From: Gordoniibacillus kamchatkensis
GTDB taxonomy: Bacteria; Bacillota; Bacilli; Paenibacillales; NBRC-103111
Length of the DNA: 64,000 bases
Direction: 5' to 3'
Assembly (NCBI RefSeq): GCF_000829455.1
Contig: NZ_JXAK01000032.1
Location: 1-64,000, forward strand
Shown: positions 18,454 through 27,046 of the stretch, in pieces
Numbering within the stretch: position 1 is the first letter of the stretch
How the letters are laid out: the number at the start of each line of letters is the position of its first letter
The notes under the pieces: model-generated
What the model saw: only the letters and a program-made list of their open reading frames with translations
What the model was told of the DNA's origin: nothing
Database searches by the model: none
Made by a program: the position numbers and the translations under genes

Positions 18454-19833
18454 ATGAATACCGAAACTGCAATGGCTTCCGTCCGGGCCAGCGAATCCAC
18501 GGCCGTGCTGCGGGAAGGGCTGCTGCTCGCCTTGCTCAGCTTGACCGTTACGCTGGTCGTTATGAACACTACGATGTTTAATGTGGCGCTGCCGCAAGTA
18601 TCCAAAGATTTTGGCCTCAGCTCGACGATGGCTTCATGGATTGTGACCGGTTATTCTATCGTATTCGCCATCTTTTCCATTACTTACAGCCGTCTCTCGG
18701 ATTTTATTCCGATCCGGTTGCTGCTCACGATCGGTTTGGCCGACCTGGTCGTCGCATCTTTGCTGGGCTTATTCAGCCATCACTTCATTCCGCTGCTGCT
18801 CGCAAGGCTCCTGCAAGCGGCGGGCGCGGCTTCGGCACCCGGCCTCGGGATTGTGCTGATCACCCGTTATATACCGGCTTCAAGGCGGGGTAAAGCCATG
18901 TCGTATATAATGTCTTCCGCATCTCTCGGCTTTGGCTTGGGGCCGGTCCTCGGCGGAGCCATTACCCAATATCTCGGGTGGAATTTTTTGTTCGTTGTCA
19001 CCGGAATCGTCCTGGTGCTCATACCGTTCTTCTATCGAAGCCTTCCGCTTGAAAATGCGAATAAAGGGCATTTCGACTTGATCGGAGCTGTCCTTGTCGG
19101 CATCGGAACGACGGGGCTCTTGCTGTTCCTGACGACGTACTCCGCTGTCGCGCTCGTTGCCGGAGCCGTATCGCTCGTCGCCTTTTGGCTGCGCATCCGC
19201 CGCGTGCACAGCCCGTTCGTACAGCCTGCGCTGTTCCGCAACAAGGCATACATGACGCTGAGCGCCATGGGCTTTGTCTCCTATGTAGCGCAGTTTACGT
19301 CGTTATTTTTGATGCCGATGCTCCTGATTCGTCTGTTCGGAGTGAGCTCGGCGGCGACAGGGCTGCTTATTTTCCCGGGCGCCATTACAGCCGCCATTGC
19401 TTCTAACGGCATCGGGAAGCTTATCGACCGTTTCGGCAATAGGCCGCTGTTCCGCTGGGGACACGTCCTGCTGCTCGGCGCGACGCTGCTGTTCGCTATG
19501 TTTGGCAAAGTCTCTCCTTATGCCGTACTGGGGATTTACATGCTGATGAGCGTAGGGATCACTTCCGTGACCACCAGCGTATCCAACGAAATGTCGCGGA
19601 TTTTGCCGAAAGATATGGTGGGAGCCGGGATGGGGCTTGCTCAGCTGACGCAGTTTTTTGGCGGAGCTTTCGGCGTGGCGATGACGGGAATTGCTCTTGT
19701 ATGGCAAAAAAATTTGTCGCTTGCGGCCGCCTTCTCCAACATATTCTGGGTGATGGTGGTTGTTATGGCCGTTTCGGCTTTGCTCTCCGTCGCATACAGA
19801 GCTTCCGGCATGGCATATCGTTCAGCGAATTGA
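18454..19833 (+). CDS. MFS drug efflux transporter (DHA2-like)
   Basis: Membrane antiporter of 459 residues with about 12-14 hydrophobic segments. The N-terminal half shows MNTTMFNVALPQVSKDF and WIVTGYSI, typical of the DHA2 drug:H+ family (Tet(K)/Bmr3-like), and the loop SRRGKAMSYI. GTAGGAGG lies 6 bases before ATG 18454. Transcribed alone, under the palindrome described at 18362-18438. The substrate cannot be read from the sequence. Confidence 0.92.
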   Translation: MNTETAMASVRASESTAVLREGLLLALLSLTVTLVVMNTTMFNVALPQVSKDFGLSSTMASWIVTGYSIVFAIFSITYSRLSDFIPIRLLLTIGLADLVVASLLGLFSHHFIPLLLARLLQAAGAASAPGLGIVLITRYIPASRRGKAMSYIMSSASLGFGLGPVLGGAITQYLGWNFLFVVTGIVLVLIPFFYRSLPLENANKGHFDLIGAVLVGIGTTGLLLFLTTYSAVALVAGAVSLVAFWLRIRRVHSPFVQPALFRNKAYMTLSAMGFVSYVAQFTSLFLMPMLLIRLFGVSSAATGLLIFPGAITAAIASNGIGKLIDRFGNRPLFRWGHVLLLGATLLFAMFGKVSPYAVLGIYMLMSVGITSVTTSVSNEMSRILPKDMVGAGMGLAQLTQFFGGAFGVAMTGIALVWQKNLSLAAAFSNIFWVMVVVMAVSALLSVAYRASGMAYRSAN

Positions 19834-19853
19834 AGTGAAGTCAGCAGTGAGGT

Positions 19854-19896
19854 AAAAGCCCGCCGGCCGATCAATGCGCCTCGGCGGGCTTTTGGC
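19854..19896. terminator. Bidirectional terminator between the MFS and SDR genes
   Basis: Arms AAAAGCCCGCCG and CGGCGGGCTTTT lie between two convergent genes; each strand ends in a T run. Confidence 0.88.
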
Positions 19897-19897
19897 G

Positions 19898-20932
19898 TTA
19901 AGAAGTGATGTCGCGTATGTCGAGGACCGGCTCCGCGCCGAAATCGGGATGCTCGAGCAAGGCCAGCAGGCGCTCGGCTGCCTCGTTCGGCGGCGTCAGG
20001 GAGCCGGATTCGTGCAGAGCGCGAAAACGCGGCAGATCGCGAAAGCGGCCCTCGTCCGCGGCGCGTATTGACGCCTGCATGGCGGTATCGATGACGCCAG
20101 GCGCGACGGAAGCGAGCTTCGCGCCGTACGGGAGAGCGTCTTGCTCCAGCTTCACGCAGCGCGTGAAATGGTCGAGCCCGGCTTTGGCGGCGCAATAGCT
20201 GCTCCAGCCGAAATACGGCTTGCGGGCGGCGCCGGAGGAGATGTTCAGCACGCGCTTATCGGCGGCGAGCGGCTGCGTGAGCCGCAGGAAGGCGGCCGTC
20301 AGCGCCATAGGTGCTGTCAGGTTGACGGCTACGTTCAGCGCGAGCGCCGACGTGCCGGCCTCATGGACAGGGCCAATCGGCTCGAGGACGCCGGCGTTGT
20401 TAATGAGCCTTAGGCGCGGTACGTCGGGCGGCGAAGCCGCTGCATCGCGCTCCGGCGGCGGGAACTGCGCCGCGCCGGAGGAATTCGGACGTTCGCCTTC
20501 GCTTGAGGCAGTGGCGGCGTGCGGGCTCGGGCGGGGCTCTGCGCCGGAAGCGTTGGGCGGACTCGGGCGAGTCTCTGCGATGGAAGTGGCGGGGGAGCCC
20601 GAGTGGGTTTGTGCGCCGGAAGCAGTGGGCTCAGTACTCGAAATCGTCTCTACGCCGGAAGCAGAGGCAAGCATGCCGCCGCCGATTCCGGCGCAGGCGA
20701 GCAGCTCCGCCATGAGCGGCTCCAGCTGCTGCAGGGCGGCCAGGTCGCGCTCGAACCAGTCGAGGCGGACGCCGGCCGTCTCGGCTTCGCGGCGCAGCGC
20801 AGCATTGTCGCTGCGAGCGACGCACAGCAAATGGACGTCCGGCCGGAGCAGCCTGCGCACGAACGCTTCGCCAAGACCGCGCGAAGCGCCTGTGATGATA
20901 TATACGGTGGATGGTGTGATGGAATTGGGCAT
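19898..20932 (-). CDS. Short-chain dehydrogenase with a low-complexity insertion
   Basis: Classical SDR oxidoreductase, closest in layout to benzil reductase/YueD-type enzymes: cofactor motif TGASRGLGEAF near residue 14, NNAGV, catalytic serine in NISSGAA, and YCAAK with the catalytic Tyr/Lys. The usual length is about 250, but this protein has 344 residues because about 85 residues rich in Ser, Pro, Ala and Thr (about 85-170) are inserted just before the NNAG strand. The insert shows a 12-residue period (THSGSPATSIAE, TRPSPPNASGAE, PRPSPHAATASS). Active-site residues are all present, so the enzyme may still work if the insert loops out. Confidence 0.87.
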   Translation of the reverse strand: MPNSITPSTVYIITGASRGLGEAFVRRLLRPDVHLLCVARSDNAALRREAETAGVRLDWFERDLAALQQLEPLMAELLACAGIGGGMLASASGVETISSTEPTASGAQTHSGSPATSIAETRPSPPNASGAEPRPSPHAATASSEGERPNSSGAAQFPPPERDAAASPPDVPRLRLINNAGVLEPIGPVHEAGTSALALNVAVNLTAPMALTAAFLRLTQPLAADKRVLNISSGAARKPYFGWSSYCAAKAGLDHFTRCVKLEQDALPYGAKLASVAPGVIDTAMQASIRAADEGRFRDLPRFRALHESGSLTPPNEAAERLLALLEHPDFGAEPVLDIRDITS

Positions 20933-21003
20933 GGCTTTCGATTCGTCTCCTTGGAAGGTATATAAAGTTGCCTCACTATTGCGTTAAAGCGTTGAATCTG
21001 CTA

Positions 21004-21188
21004 TAGCTGGAAAAAGTACCGTTATTGGGAAGATTATTTGGGCTCGAGCCATAATAACTGGAAACCCTCCGTTTAAAATTCCGCTCAAGCTCAAACCTGC
21101 GATATATGGCGAAATTAGCGGGACGTTTTCCAGCAACCAGGTCGTATCGGGCGGAAATCGGCCATATTAGCTGGAGGTTTTCCGGTTA
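21004..21188. repeat. Array of four phased 21-bp dyad repeats, locus 1
   Basis: Four units of the form TARCNGGA-N5-TCCNGYTA at 21004-21024, 21055-21075, 21116-21136 and 21168-21188. Centre spacings are 51, 61 and 52 bp, near whole helical turns. It lies between the divergently placed starts/ends of the SDR (start 20932) and AraC (end 21350) genes. The same layout recurs at 35105-35290 and 46044-46239. Confidence 0.75.
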
Positions 21189-21349
21189 CTCGTTTGGCGG
21201 GCTTGCGCAAACCGTCTCATACGGTGGAATTGGGAGCGCGATTCTTCCTTGTTGCCCTTGTATGTGTCGCCTAATCGTCTGAGCACCGCTGCTTCCGGCG
21301 CGTTCCGACTGTTGTTTGCCGGCTCCATAGACTGGCCCGCCAGCCCCTT

Positions 21350-22324
21350 TTACTGCGGCCCATCCTCCGGCACCTCGCCTGAAACGTGAAACTTGCGCAC
21401 AGCTGCGCGATATTCGCTCGGCGATTGGCCGTAACGGCGATGGAACTGTTTCGAGAAATGAAGCGGATCCTGGAACCCGACGGAGGCTGCGATTTGGCCT
21501 GTTGTCAAATCGAGCCGTTCCCGCAGCAGGCGGCGGGCGTTGTCGAGACGCAGGCGCAGCAGGAAAGTGACCGGCGACACTCCCGTTTGGCGCTTGAACA
21601 GCTTGGATAAATAAGCCCGGTTATAGCCAAGCGTTTGCGCCATCAGCTCGATCGAGACCGGCTCGGCGAACTGTGTCGATAAATATTGGATCGCTTGCCG
21701 CACGGTCGCTTCGACCTGCACAGGCGCAGCCGGTCCGCCGCCGTGCGGAGCTTCGGCAGCAAGTATGTCGCGGTAAGCGGCGCACAGCAGCAGCAAATGC
21801 CCGCACGCCTCCAGCGCGGCGCCAGGCGTGCGGCGCTGAAACGCGCGTTCGATCGCGCGGATGCAGCGGCCGGGCCGCAGGCTGCCCCCGGTGCGGGCGA
21901 CGGGGCTGTCCGGCGTCAGCCCGGCGCTTTGCAGCAGCGCCGCTGCCCCGTCGCCGCGAAACGCGACCCAGCGGTACATCCACGGATCGTCAGAATCGGA
22001 TTCATAGCGGACAAGCTCGCCCGGGCCGATCAGGAAGCTGTCCCCGGCACCAAGCGAGTGCGTTTCGCCCCGTACGGCGAACTCTCCTCGTCCTGCCAGC
22101 ACGTGATGAAGCAAATAATAATCGACGACCTTCGGCCCGAGCCGGTGGCCGGGCTTCGTCTGACTGTGCCCGGCGAACAGCACGGCGATGCCGCCGGCCG
22201 CGGCAGGCTCCGGGCTTGAGACGACGAAGTAAGTGTCCGGCCGGGGGGCGGCTTCGGAGAGAGCCGCGGCGGCGCGCTCCGGAACGTTTTGGCGTAAATG
22301 CGGGTTGTGCTCAAGTTCACTCAT
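21350..22324 (-). CDS. AraC-family regulator beside the galactose genes
   Basis: Ligand-sensing regulator of 324 residues: an N-terminal cupin-like effector domain (LLHHVLAGRGEFAVRG, DSFLIGPGELVRYE) and a C-terminal double helix-turn-helix (IELMAQTLGYNRAYLSKLFK with the second HTH ending GFQDPLHFSKQFHRRYG). CAGGAGG precedes ATG 22324 by about 12 bases. Divergent from galK, so it is the likely activator of the galKET operon or of a linked galactoside system. Confidence 0.9.
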   Translation of the reverse strand: MSELEHNPHLRQNVPERAAAALSEAAPRPDTYFVVSSPEPAAAGGIAVLFAGHSQTKPGHRLGPKVVDYYLLHHVLAGRGEFAVRGETHSLGAGDSFLIGPGELVRYESDSDDPWMYRWVAFRGDGAAALLQSAGLTPDSPVARTGGSLRPGRCIRAIERAFQRRTPGAALEACGHLLLLCAAYRDILAAEAPHGGGPAAPVQVEATVRQAIQYLSTQFAEPVSIELMAQTLGYNRAYLSKLFKRQTGVSPVTFLLRLRLDNARRLLRERLDLTTGQIAASVGFQDPLHFSKQFHRRYGQSPSEYRAAVRKFHVSGEVPEDGPQ

Positions 22325-22414
22325 TGCGGCTGCAAACCTCCTGTTTCATACACAGAAGTATAGCACGCAAACGGATAAAATCACATAATTCCATATCGAG
22401 CTAACATGCCTCCA

Positions 22415-22443
22415 TAGAGATGCGCCGGCGGATGCGGTATACT
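22415..22443 (+). promoter_or_regulatory. Possible promoter of galKET
   Basis: TAGAGA (22415-22420, 4 of 6 matches), a 17-bp spacer and TATACT (22438-22443). A weak -35 element is common for AraC-activated promoters. Confidence 0.4.
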
Positions 22444-22503
22444 GGAGCTAAGAAAGCGGGAAGTCCCGCAGAGCGTAATCCATTTTCGAAAATAGGCGGT
22501 GCT

Positions 22504-23691
22504 ATGGTTATGGCAGACGTAGAGCAGTTGAAGCGGCGTTTTGTAGAGTTGTACGGAGGCGCAGAGGCGGGTATCAAGGTGTTCCATGCACCGGGCCGGG
22601 TCAATCTGATCGGCGAGCATACGGACTACAACGGCGGATATGTGTTTCCCGGCGCGCTCACGTTCGGCACAACGATGCTCATTCGTCCGCGAAACGACGG
22701 GCAGCTGTCGCTCGCATCAACGAGCTTTGAGATTCGCAAACAAATTTCCATGCAGGGCTTGGCTTATGACAAAGCGGACGACTGGATGAACTATCCGAAA
22801 GGCGTCGTCTATCATTTGCAGCAGAGCGGCTATGACATCGGCGGCTACGACATTCTTTATCATGGCGAGATCCCTAACGGGGCAGGTTTGTCCTCGTCCG
22901 CTTCGATCGAAGTGGTGACGGCGTACGGGCTGCTGACGATGGAGGGCCGGGATGCCAATCCCGCCGAAGAACGGATCCGCATCGCGCTGCTGTCGCAGCA
23001 GGTCGAGAACAAGTTCGTCGGCGTGAACAGCGGTATTATGGATCAATTTGCAGTTGCGATGGGCAAGAAGGACCATGCGATTTTGCTCATGTGCGACACG
23101 CTCGAATACGAGCATGTACCGTTCAACAGCGGCAGCTACAAGCTCGTCATCGGCAACACGAACAAACGCCGCGGTCTGGTCGACTCCAAATATAACGAGC
23201 GCCGCAGCGAATGCGATCAAGCGGTCGCCGATCTGCAAGGAGCTTATCCGGGATTGACCTTGCTCGGCCAGCTGACGCCGGAGCAGTTCGAGCAGGCGAA
23301 GCAGCTGATCAAGAGCGAGACGGTGCGCAGGCGGGCGCGCCACGTCGTGGAAGAAATCGACCGCGTGAAACGCGCCGTCGAGGTGCTGAAGCAGGACAAT
23401 CTGGCTGCGTTCGGCAAGCTGATGATCCAGTCTCACGATTCTCTGCGCGATTTGTACGAGGTGACGGGGCCGGAGCTTGACGCGATGGTCGAGGAGGCGC
23501 TTCGCATCCCAGGCACGCTCGGCTCGCGCATGACCGGGGCCGGCTTCGGCGGCTGCACCGTATCGCTCGTGCACGAGGACAGCATCGGGCAGTTCCGGGA
23601 GCAAGTCGGCGAGCGCTACAAGGAGCGCACCGGGCTGACGGCGGACTTCTACGTCTGCGACATCGGCGACGGCGCGGTTGAAGTGAAGTAA
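22504..23691 (+). CDS. galK: Galactokinase
   Basis: GHMP kinase that phosphorylates alpha-galactose to galactose 1-phosphate, first step of the Leloir pathway. About 395 residues, with the signature GRVNLIGEHTDYNGG near the N terminus, the ATP loop PNGAGLSSSAS and the C-terminal GAGFGGCTV. ATG 22504 follows AGGCGG and fits the family length; earlier in-frame codons would add an unrelated N-terminal tail. First gene of galK-galE-galT. Confidence 0.97.
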   Translation: MVMADVEQLKRRFVELYGGAEAGIKVFHAPGRVNLIGEHTDYNGGYVFPGALTFGTTMLIRPRNDGQLSLASTSFEIRKQISMQGLAYDKADDWMNYPKGVVYHLQQSGYDIGGYDILYHGEIPNGAGLSSSASIEVVTAYGLLTMEGRDANPAEERIRIALLSQQVENKFVGVNSGIMDQFAVAMGKKDHAILLMCDTLEYEHVPFNSGSYKLVIGNTNKRRGLVDSKYNERRSECDQAVADLQGAYPGLTLLGQLTPEQFEQAKQLIKSETVRRRARHVVEEIDRVKRAVEVLKQDNLAAFGKLMIQSHDSLRDLYEVTGPELDAMVEEALRIPGTLGSRMTGAGFGGCTVSLVHEDSIGQFREQVGERYKERTGLTADFYVCDIGDGAVEVK

Positions 23692-23759
23692 TCGGCTTTT
23701 GCAGGGTGTGGTGCAATTGTATCGGGGAGCTTTGATAAACGGATAGGAGGTTGGTATTC

Positions 23760-24752
23760 ATGGCCATTTTGGTGACGGGCGGAGCGGGCTACATCGGCTC
23801 GCATACGGTGGCGGAGCTGCTGGCGAAAGGCGAGGAAGTCGTCGTCGTGGATAATCTGTATCAGGGACACAAGGACGCGGTTCTGGGCGGCAAGCTGTAC
23901 GTCGGGGATTTGCGCGACGGCGCGTTTATGGACACGGTGTTCGGCGAGAATAACATCGATGCGATCATTCATTTTGCGGCGAATTCGCTCGTCGGAGAGA
24001 GCATGAAGGACCCGGCGAAATATTACCACAACAACGTGTACGGCACCCTGTGCCTGCTTGAGAAAATGAAGCAATACGGCGTAAGCAAAATCGTTTTCTC
24101 CTCGACGGCGGCGACCTACGGCGAACCGGAAAACGTGCCGATTCTCGAGAGCGACCGGACGATGCCGACGAACACGTACGGCGAAACGAAGCTGGCGATG
24201 GAAAAAATGATGCGCTGGTTCGACTTTGCCCACGGCATCAAATACGTTTCGCTGCGCTATTTCAATGCAGCAGGCGCGCACGCGAGCGGGAGCATCGGCG
24301 AGGACCACGATCCGGAGACGCATCTGGTGCCTGTTATTTTACAGGTGGCTCTCGGGCAGCGGCCGCACATCTCGGTGTTCGGCGACGATTATCCGACGGA
24401 AGATGGCACGTGCGTCCGCGACTATATTCACGTCAGCGATTTGGCCGACGCGCACGTGCTGGCTGTGGAGAAGCTGCGCCATGGCGGCGAGAGCGATATT
24501 TTCAACCTGGGCAGCGGCAAAGGGTACTCGGTGAACCAGGTGATCGAAGTTGCGCGCAAAGTGACCGGCCATCCGATACCGGCAGTCGTGGAACCGCGCC
24601 GCTCCGGCGATCCGGCGGTGCTGGTGGCGTCGTCGGAAAGAGCGCGGGCGGAGCTCGGCTGGAAGCCGTCGCGCGATTCGCTTGAGGACATCGTAGCCAG
24701 TGCCTGGGCTTGGCATAAAAGCCGTCCGAACGGATACGGCGACAGGGCTTGA
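23760..24752 (+). CDS. galE: UDP-glucose 4-epimerase
   Basis: Extended SDR of 330 residues that interconverts UDP-galactose and UDP-glucose. NAD motif [10 protein letters not shown] at the N terminus, SSTAATYG with the catalytic Ser/Thr region, YGETK (Tyr/Lys pair), RYFNAAGA and the C-terminal [16 protein letters not shown] lies 9 bases before ATG 23760. Second gene of the operon. Confidence 0.97.
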   Translation: MAILVTGGAGYIGSHTVAELLAKGEEVVVVDNLYQGHKDAVLGGKLYVGDLRDGAFMDTVFGENNIDAIIHFAANSLVGESMKDPAKYYHNNVYGTLCLLEKMKQYGVSKIVFSSTAATYGEPENVPILESDRTMPTNTYGETKLAMEKMMRWFDFAHGIKYVSLRYFNAAGAHASGSIGEDHDPETHLVPVILQVALGQRPHISVFGDDYPTEDGTCVRDYIHVSDLADAHVLAVEKLRHGGESDIFNLGSGKGYSVNQVIEVARKVTGHPIPAVVEPRRSGDPAVLVASSERARAELGWKPSRDSLEDIVASAWAWHKSRPNGYGDRA

Positions 24753-24773
24753 ACGCAGGGAGAGAGGCTTTCA

Positions 24774-26429
24774 ATGGTACGAAACGATGCAGAAGTGAAT
24801 AGAGAGAAGGCGGGGCTCGCGATCGAGCGCCTGCTGCGATTCGGAGAACAGCGCGGCTTGATCGGCGCGCTGGATGTCATTCCGGTGCGCAATGTGCTGC
24901 TCGATCTGTTCGGTTTGGTGGAGCCCTACTCCGGCAGCGTGCCTGCCGAGCAGCTCGACAGCCCGGTGGAGCCGCTGCTGGAGCTGCTTGACGCGGCAGT
25001 CGGTACGCCGCTGCTGCCGGACGATACGACGACGTACCGCGATTTGCTCGACGCGCGCATTATGGGGCTGCTCATGCCCCGCCAGTCGGAAGTGGCGGCC
25101 CGTTTTTGGCATACGGCGAAGTCGCGTGGCGCCGGGGCGGCGACGGACGACTTTTACCGGCTGTCGATCGATTCGCACTACATTATGATGGACCGGGTGC
25201 GGCGCAATCAGTACTGGCTCGCGTCGACGGCATACGGCGATCTGGAAATTACGGTGAACTTGTCGAAGCCGGAAAAGGACCCGAAGGAGATCGCCCTGCT
25301 CAAAAATGTGCAGTCGAGCCGGTACCCGAAATGCCTGCTATGCCTCGAAAACGTCGGCTACGCAGGGCGGCTGAACCATCCGGCGCGGCAAAACCACCGC
25401 GTCATCCCGCTCGAGCTGGACGGCGACACGTGGTATTTGCAGTACTCGCCTTACGTGTACTATAACGAGCATTGCATTGTTTTCTGCGAGCGGCATGTGC
25501 CGATGCGAACGACGCCGGAGACGTTCCGCAGGCTGCTCGATTTCGCCGGGCAGTTTCCGCATTATTTTGTCGGGTCGAATGCCGATTTGCCGATTGTGGG
25601 CGGGTCGATTCTCGATCATGACCATTTTCAGGGCGGACGGCACGTGTTTCCGATGGAGAAGGCGCCGGTGGAGACGGTGCTGTCGCATCCGGACTATCCG
25701 GGGGTGAAGGCAGGAATCGTGAAGTGGCCGATGTCGGTGCTGCGGCTGTCGAGCCATGACAAGGATAGTTTGCTGCGGCTGGCAACGGCGGTGCTGGAAG
25801 CCTGGAAGGGCTACAGCGACGCGGAGGCCGAGGTGCTTGCGTACAGCCCGGCAGCGGGCGAAAGCGGAGCGGCGGCGAGCGGCGGAGTGCCGCACAACAC
25901 GATTACTCCGATCGCGCGCCATAACGCCCAAGGCGAGCTGGAGCTCGACTTGGTGTTGCGCAACAACCGGACAAGCGAGGAGCACCCGGACGGCATTTTC
26001 CATCCGCACCGGGAGCTGCATCACATCAAGAAGGAAAACATCGGCTTGATCGAGGTGATGGGCCTTGCGGTGCTGCCCGGCCGGCTGAAAGGCGAGCTCG
26101 AAGCCATTGCGGCAATTTTGACGGGGGCGGTTCCGGAAGTTGCGGAAGCGGCCGACGCGTTGAAGGAAACGGCGGCGTCGCCACAGGAAGGCATTGTGGC
26201 CGGCCTTATGCGCGATACGGCTCATCCGCTCCATAAGCACGCGGCTTGGGTCGGCGAGCTGATAGCGCGTTACGGAACAAAGCTGTCGGCGGCTGAGGCC
26301 GAGGCTGCGCTGCAGCAGGAGGTCGGCGCCAAGTTTTTGAACGTGCTCGAGCATGCTGGCGTCTACAAACGCGACGAGCGCGGCCAAGCGGCGTTCCGCC
26401 GCTTTGCGGCCTCGGTCGGGTTGGTGTGA
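24774..26429 (+). CDS. galT: UTP-hexose-1-phosphate uridylyltransferase, class II
   Basis: Transfers UMP from UDP-glucose to galactose 1-phosphate. The 551-residue length and motifs such as NVQSSRYPKCLLCLENVGY (family cysteines), FVGSNADLPIVGGSILDHDHFQGG (seen in parts: SNADLPIVGG and DHDHFQGG) mark the firmicute-type class II GalT rather than the short E. coli type. A short Ala/Gly/Ser-rich loop occurs at about residues 355-375. GGGAGAGAGG precedes ATG 24774. Third gene of the operon. Confidence 0.95.
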   Translation: MVRNDAEVNREKAGLAIERLLRFGEQRGLIGALDVIPVRNVLLDLFGLVEPYSGSVPAEQLDSPVEPLLELLDAAVGTPLLPDDTTTYRDLLDARIMGLLMPRQSEVAARFWHTAKSRGAGAATDDFYRLSIDSHYIMMDRVRRNQYWLASTAYGDLEITVNLSKPEKDPKEIALLKNVQSSRYPKCLLCLENVGYAGRLNHPARQNHRVIPLELDGDTWYLQYSPYVYYNEHCIVFCERHVPMRTTPETFRRLLDFAGQFPHYFVGSNADLPIVGGSILDHDHFQGGRHVFPMEKAPVETVLSHPDYPGVKAGIVKWPMSVLRLSSHDKDSLLRLATAVLEAWKGYSDAEAEVLAYSPAAGESGAAASGGVPHNTITPIARHNAQGELELDLVLRNNRTSEEHPDGIFHPHRELHHIKKENIGLIEVMGLAVLPGRLKGELEAIAAILTGAVPEVAEAADALKETAASPQEGIVAGLMRDTAHPLHKHAAWVGELIARYGTKLSAAEAEAALQQEVGAKFLNVLEHAGVYKRDERGQAAFRRFAASVGLV

Positions 26430-26600
26430 GGAGCGGGACGCCGAGGATGGCGGTTGCGGTAGGGGTTCCGCCATTTGGTGGGCACTGAGGCAATCCCGGC
26501 GCTATGTTGGTGAGATCCGATTATAAGGGCAGTTTTGGCTGTTGCGTGGCGTTGTTTTGGCTACGCGATCGTTCTAAAGGTAAAGTGGAGTGAGACGTTA

Positions 26601-26780
26601 ATTGCAAAATGTGCATTTCATAATGACGATTTCACCAAAATCCAGATGTAAGATGTATGTACACATGATTTTGGCGAAATGACCTCATTTGGGCGGATTG
26701 GCTTGTAAAACATGTATGTTTTACATTTGGTTCGATGTATCTCGCTGATTTTCCCTCAAATACATGCACGTTTTGCATTT
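26601..26780. repeat. Cluster of AT-rich palindromic units after galT
   Basis: The 600-bp gap between galT and the DUF429-like gene has no convincing gene but holds several palindromes: GTAAAACAT-GT-ATGTTTTAC (26705-26724, perfect), a long hairpin with arms ATTTCACCAAAATC (26629-26642) and GATTTTGGCGAAAT (26667-26680), and related units near 26601-26624 and 26758-26780. The units share a core like TGYAAAAYRTGYAT; the last is inverted. Distinct from the phased arrays at 21, 35 and 46 kb. Confidence 0.6.
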
Positions 26781-27046
26781 AGCTTGTTTGCCGCATTCTA
26801 ACTCAGACTTTTCTAACTCTTGATATCCGCAGTGAAGCGACAAGCTCTAATGCGCCCTTACTGCAACTGCGCGGAGTTGATTGCCGCTGCGAGAGCCGAG
26901 AATGGCCCCACAGTTTGCAAGGCCAACAAGCGGCAAGTTCGGCCTACAAGCATTGTTTGCGAGACATCGGCAGTTGGCCGCTGCATACAGCAGCCAGCCG
27001 CCGGTGTCTGTTGTTGTTTTCTGGGAAGGAGGAAGGAGGCGTGCGC

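Noticed and set aside
21004-21188. CRISPR array
   Set aside because: Units are short, palindromic and diverged, there are only four, and no cas genes are present.
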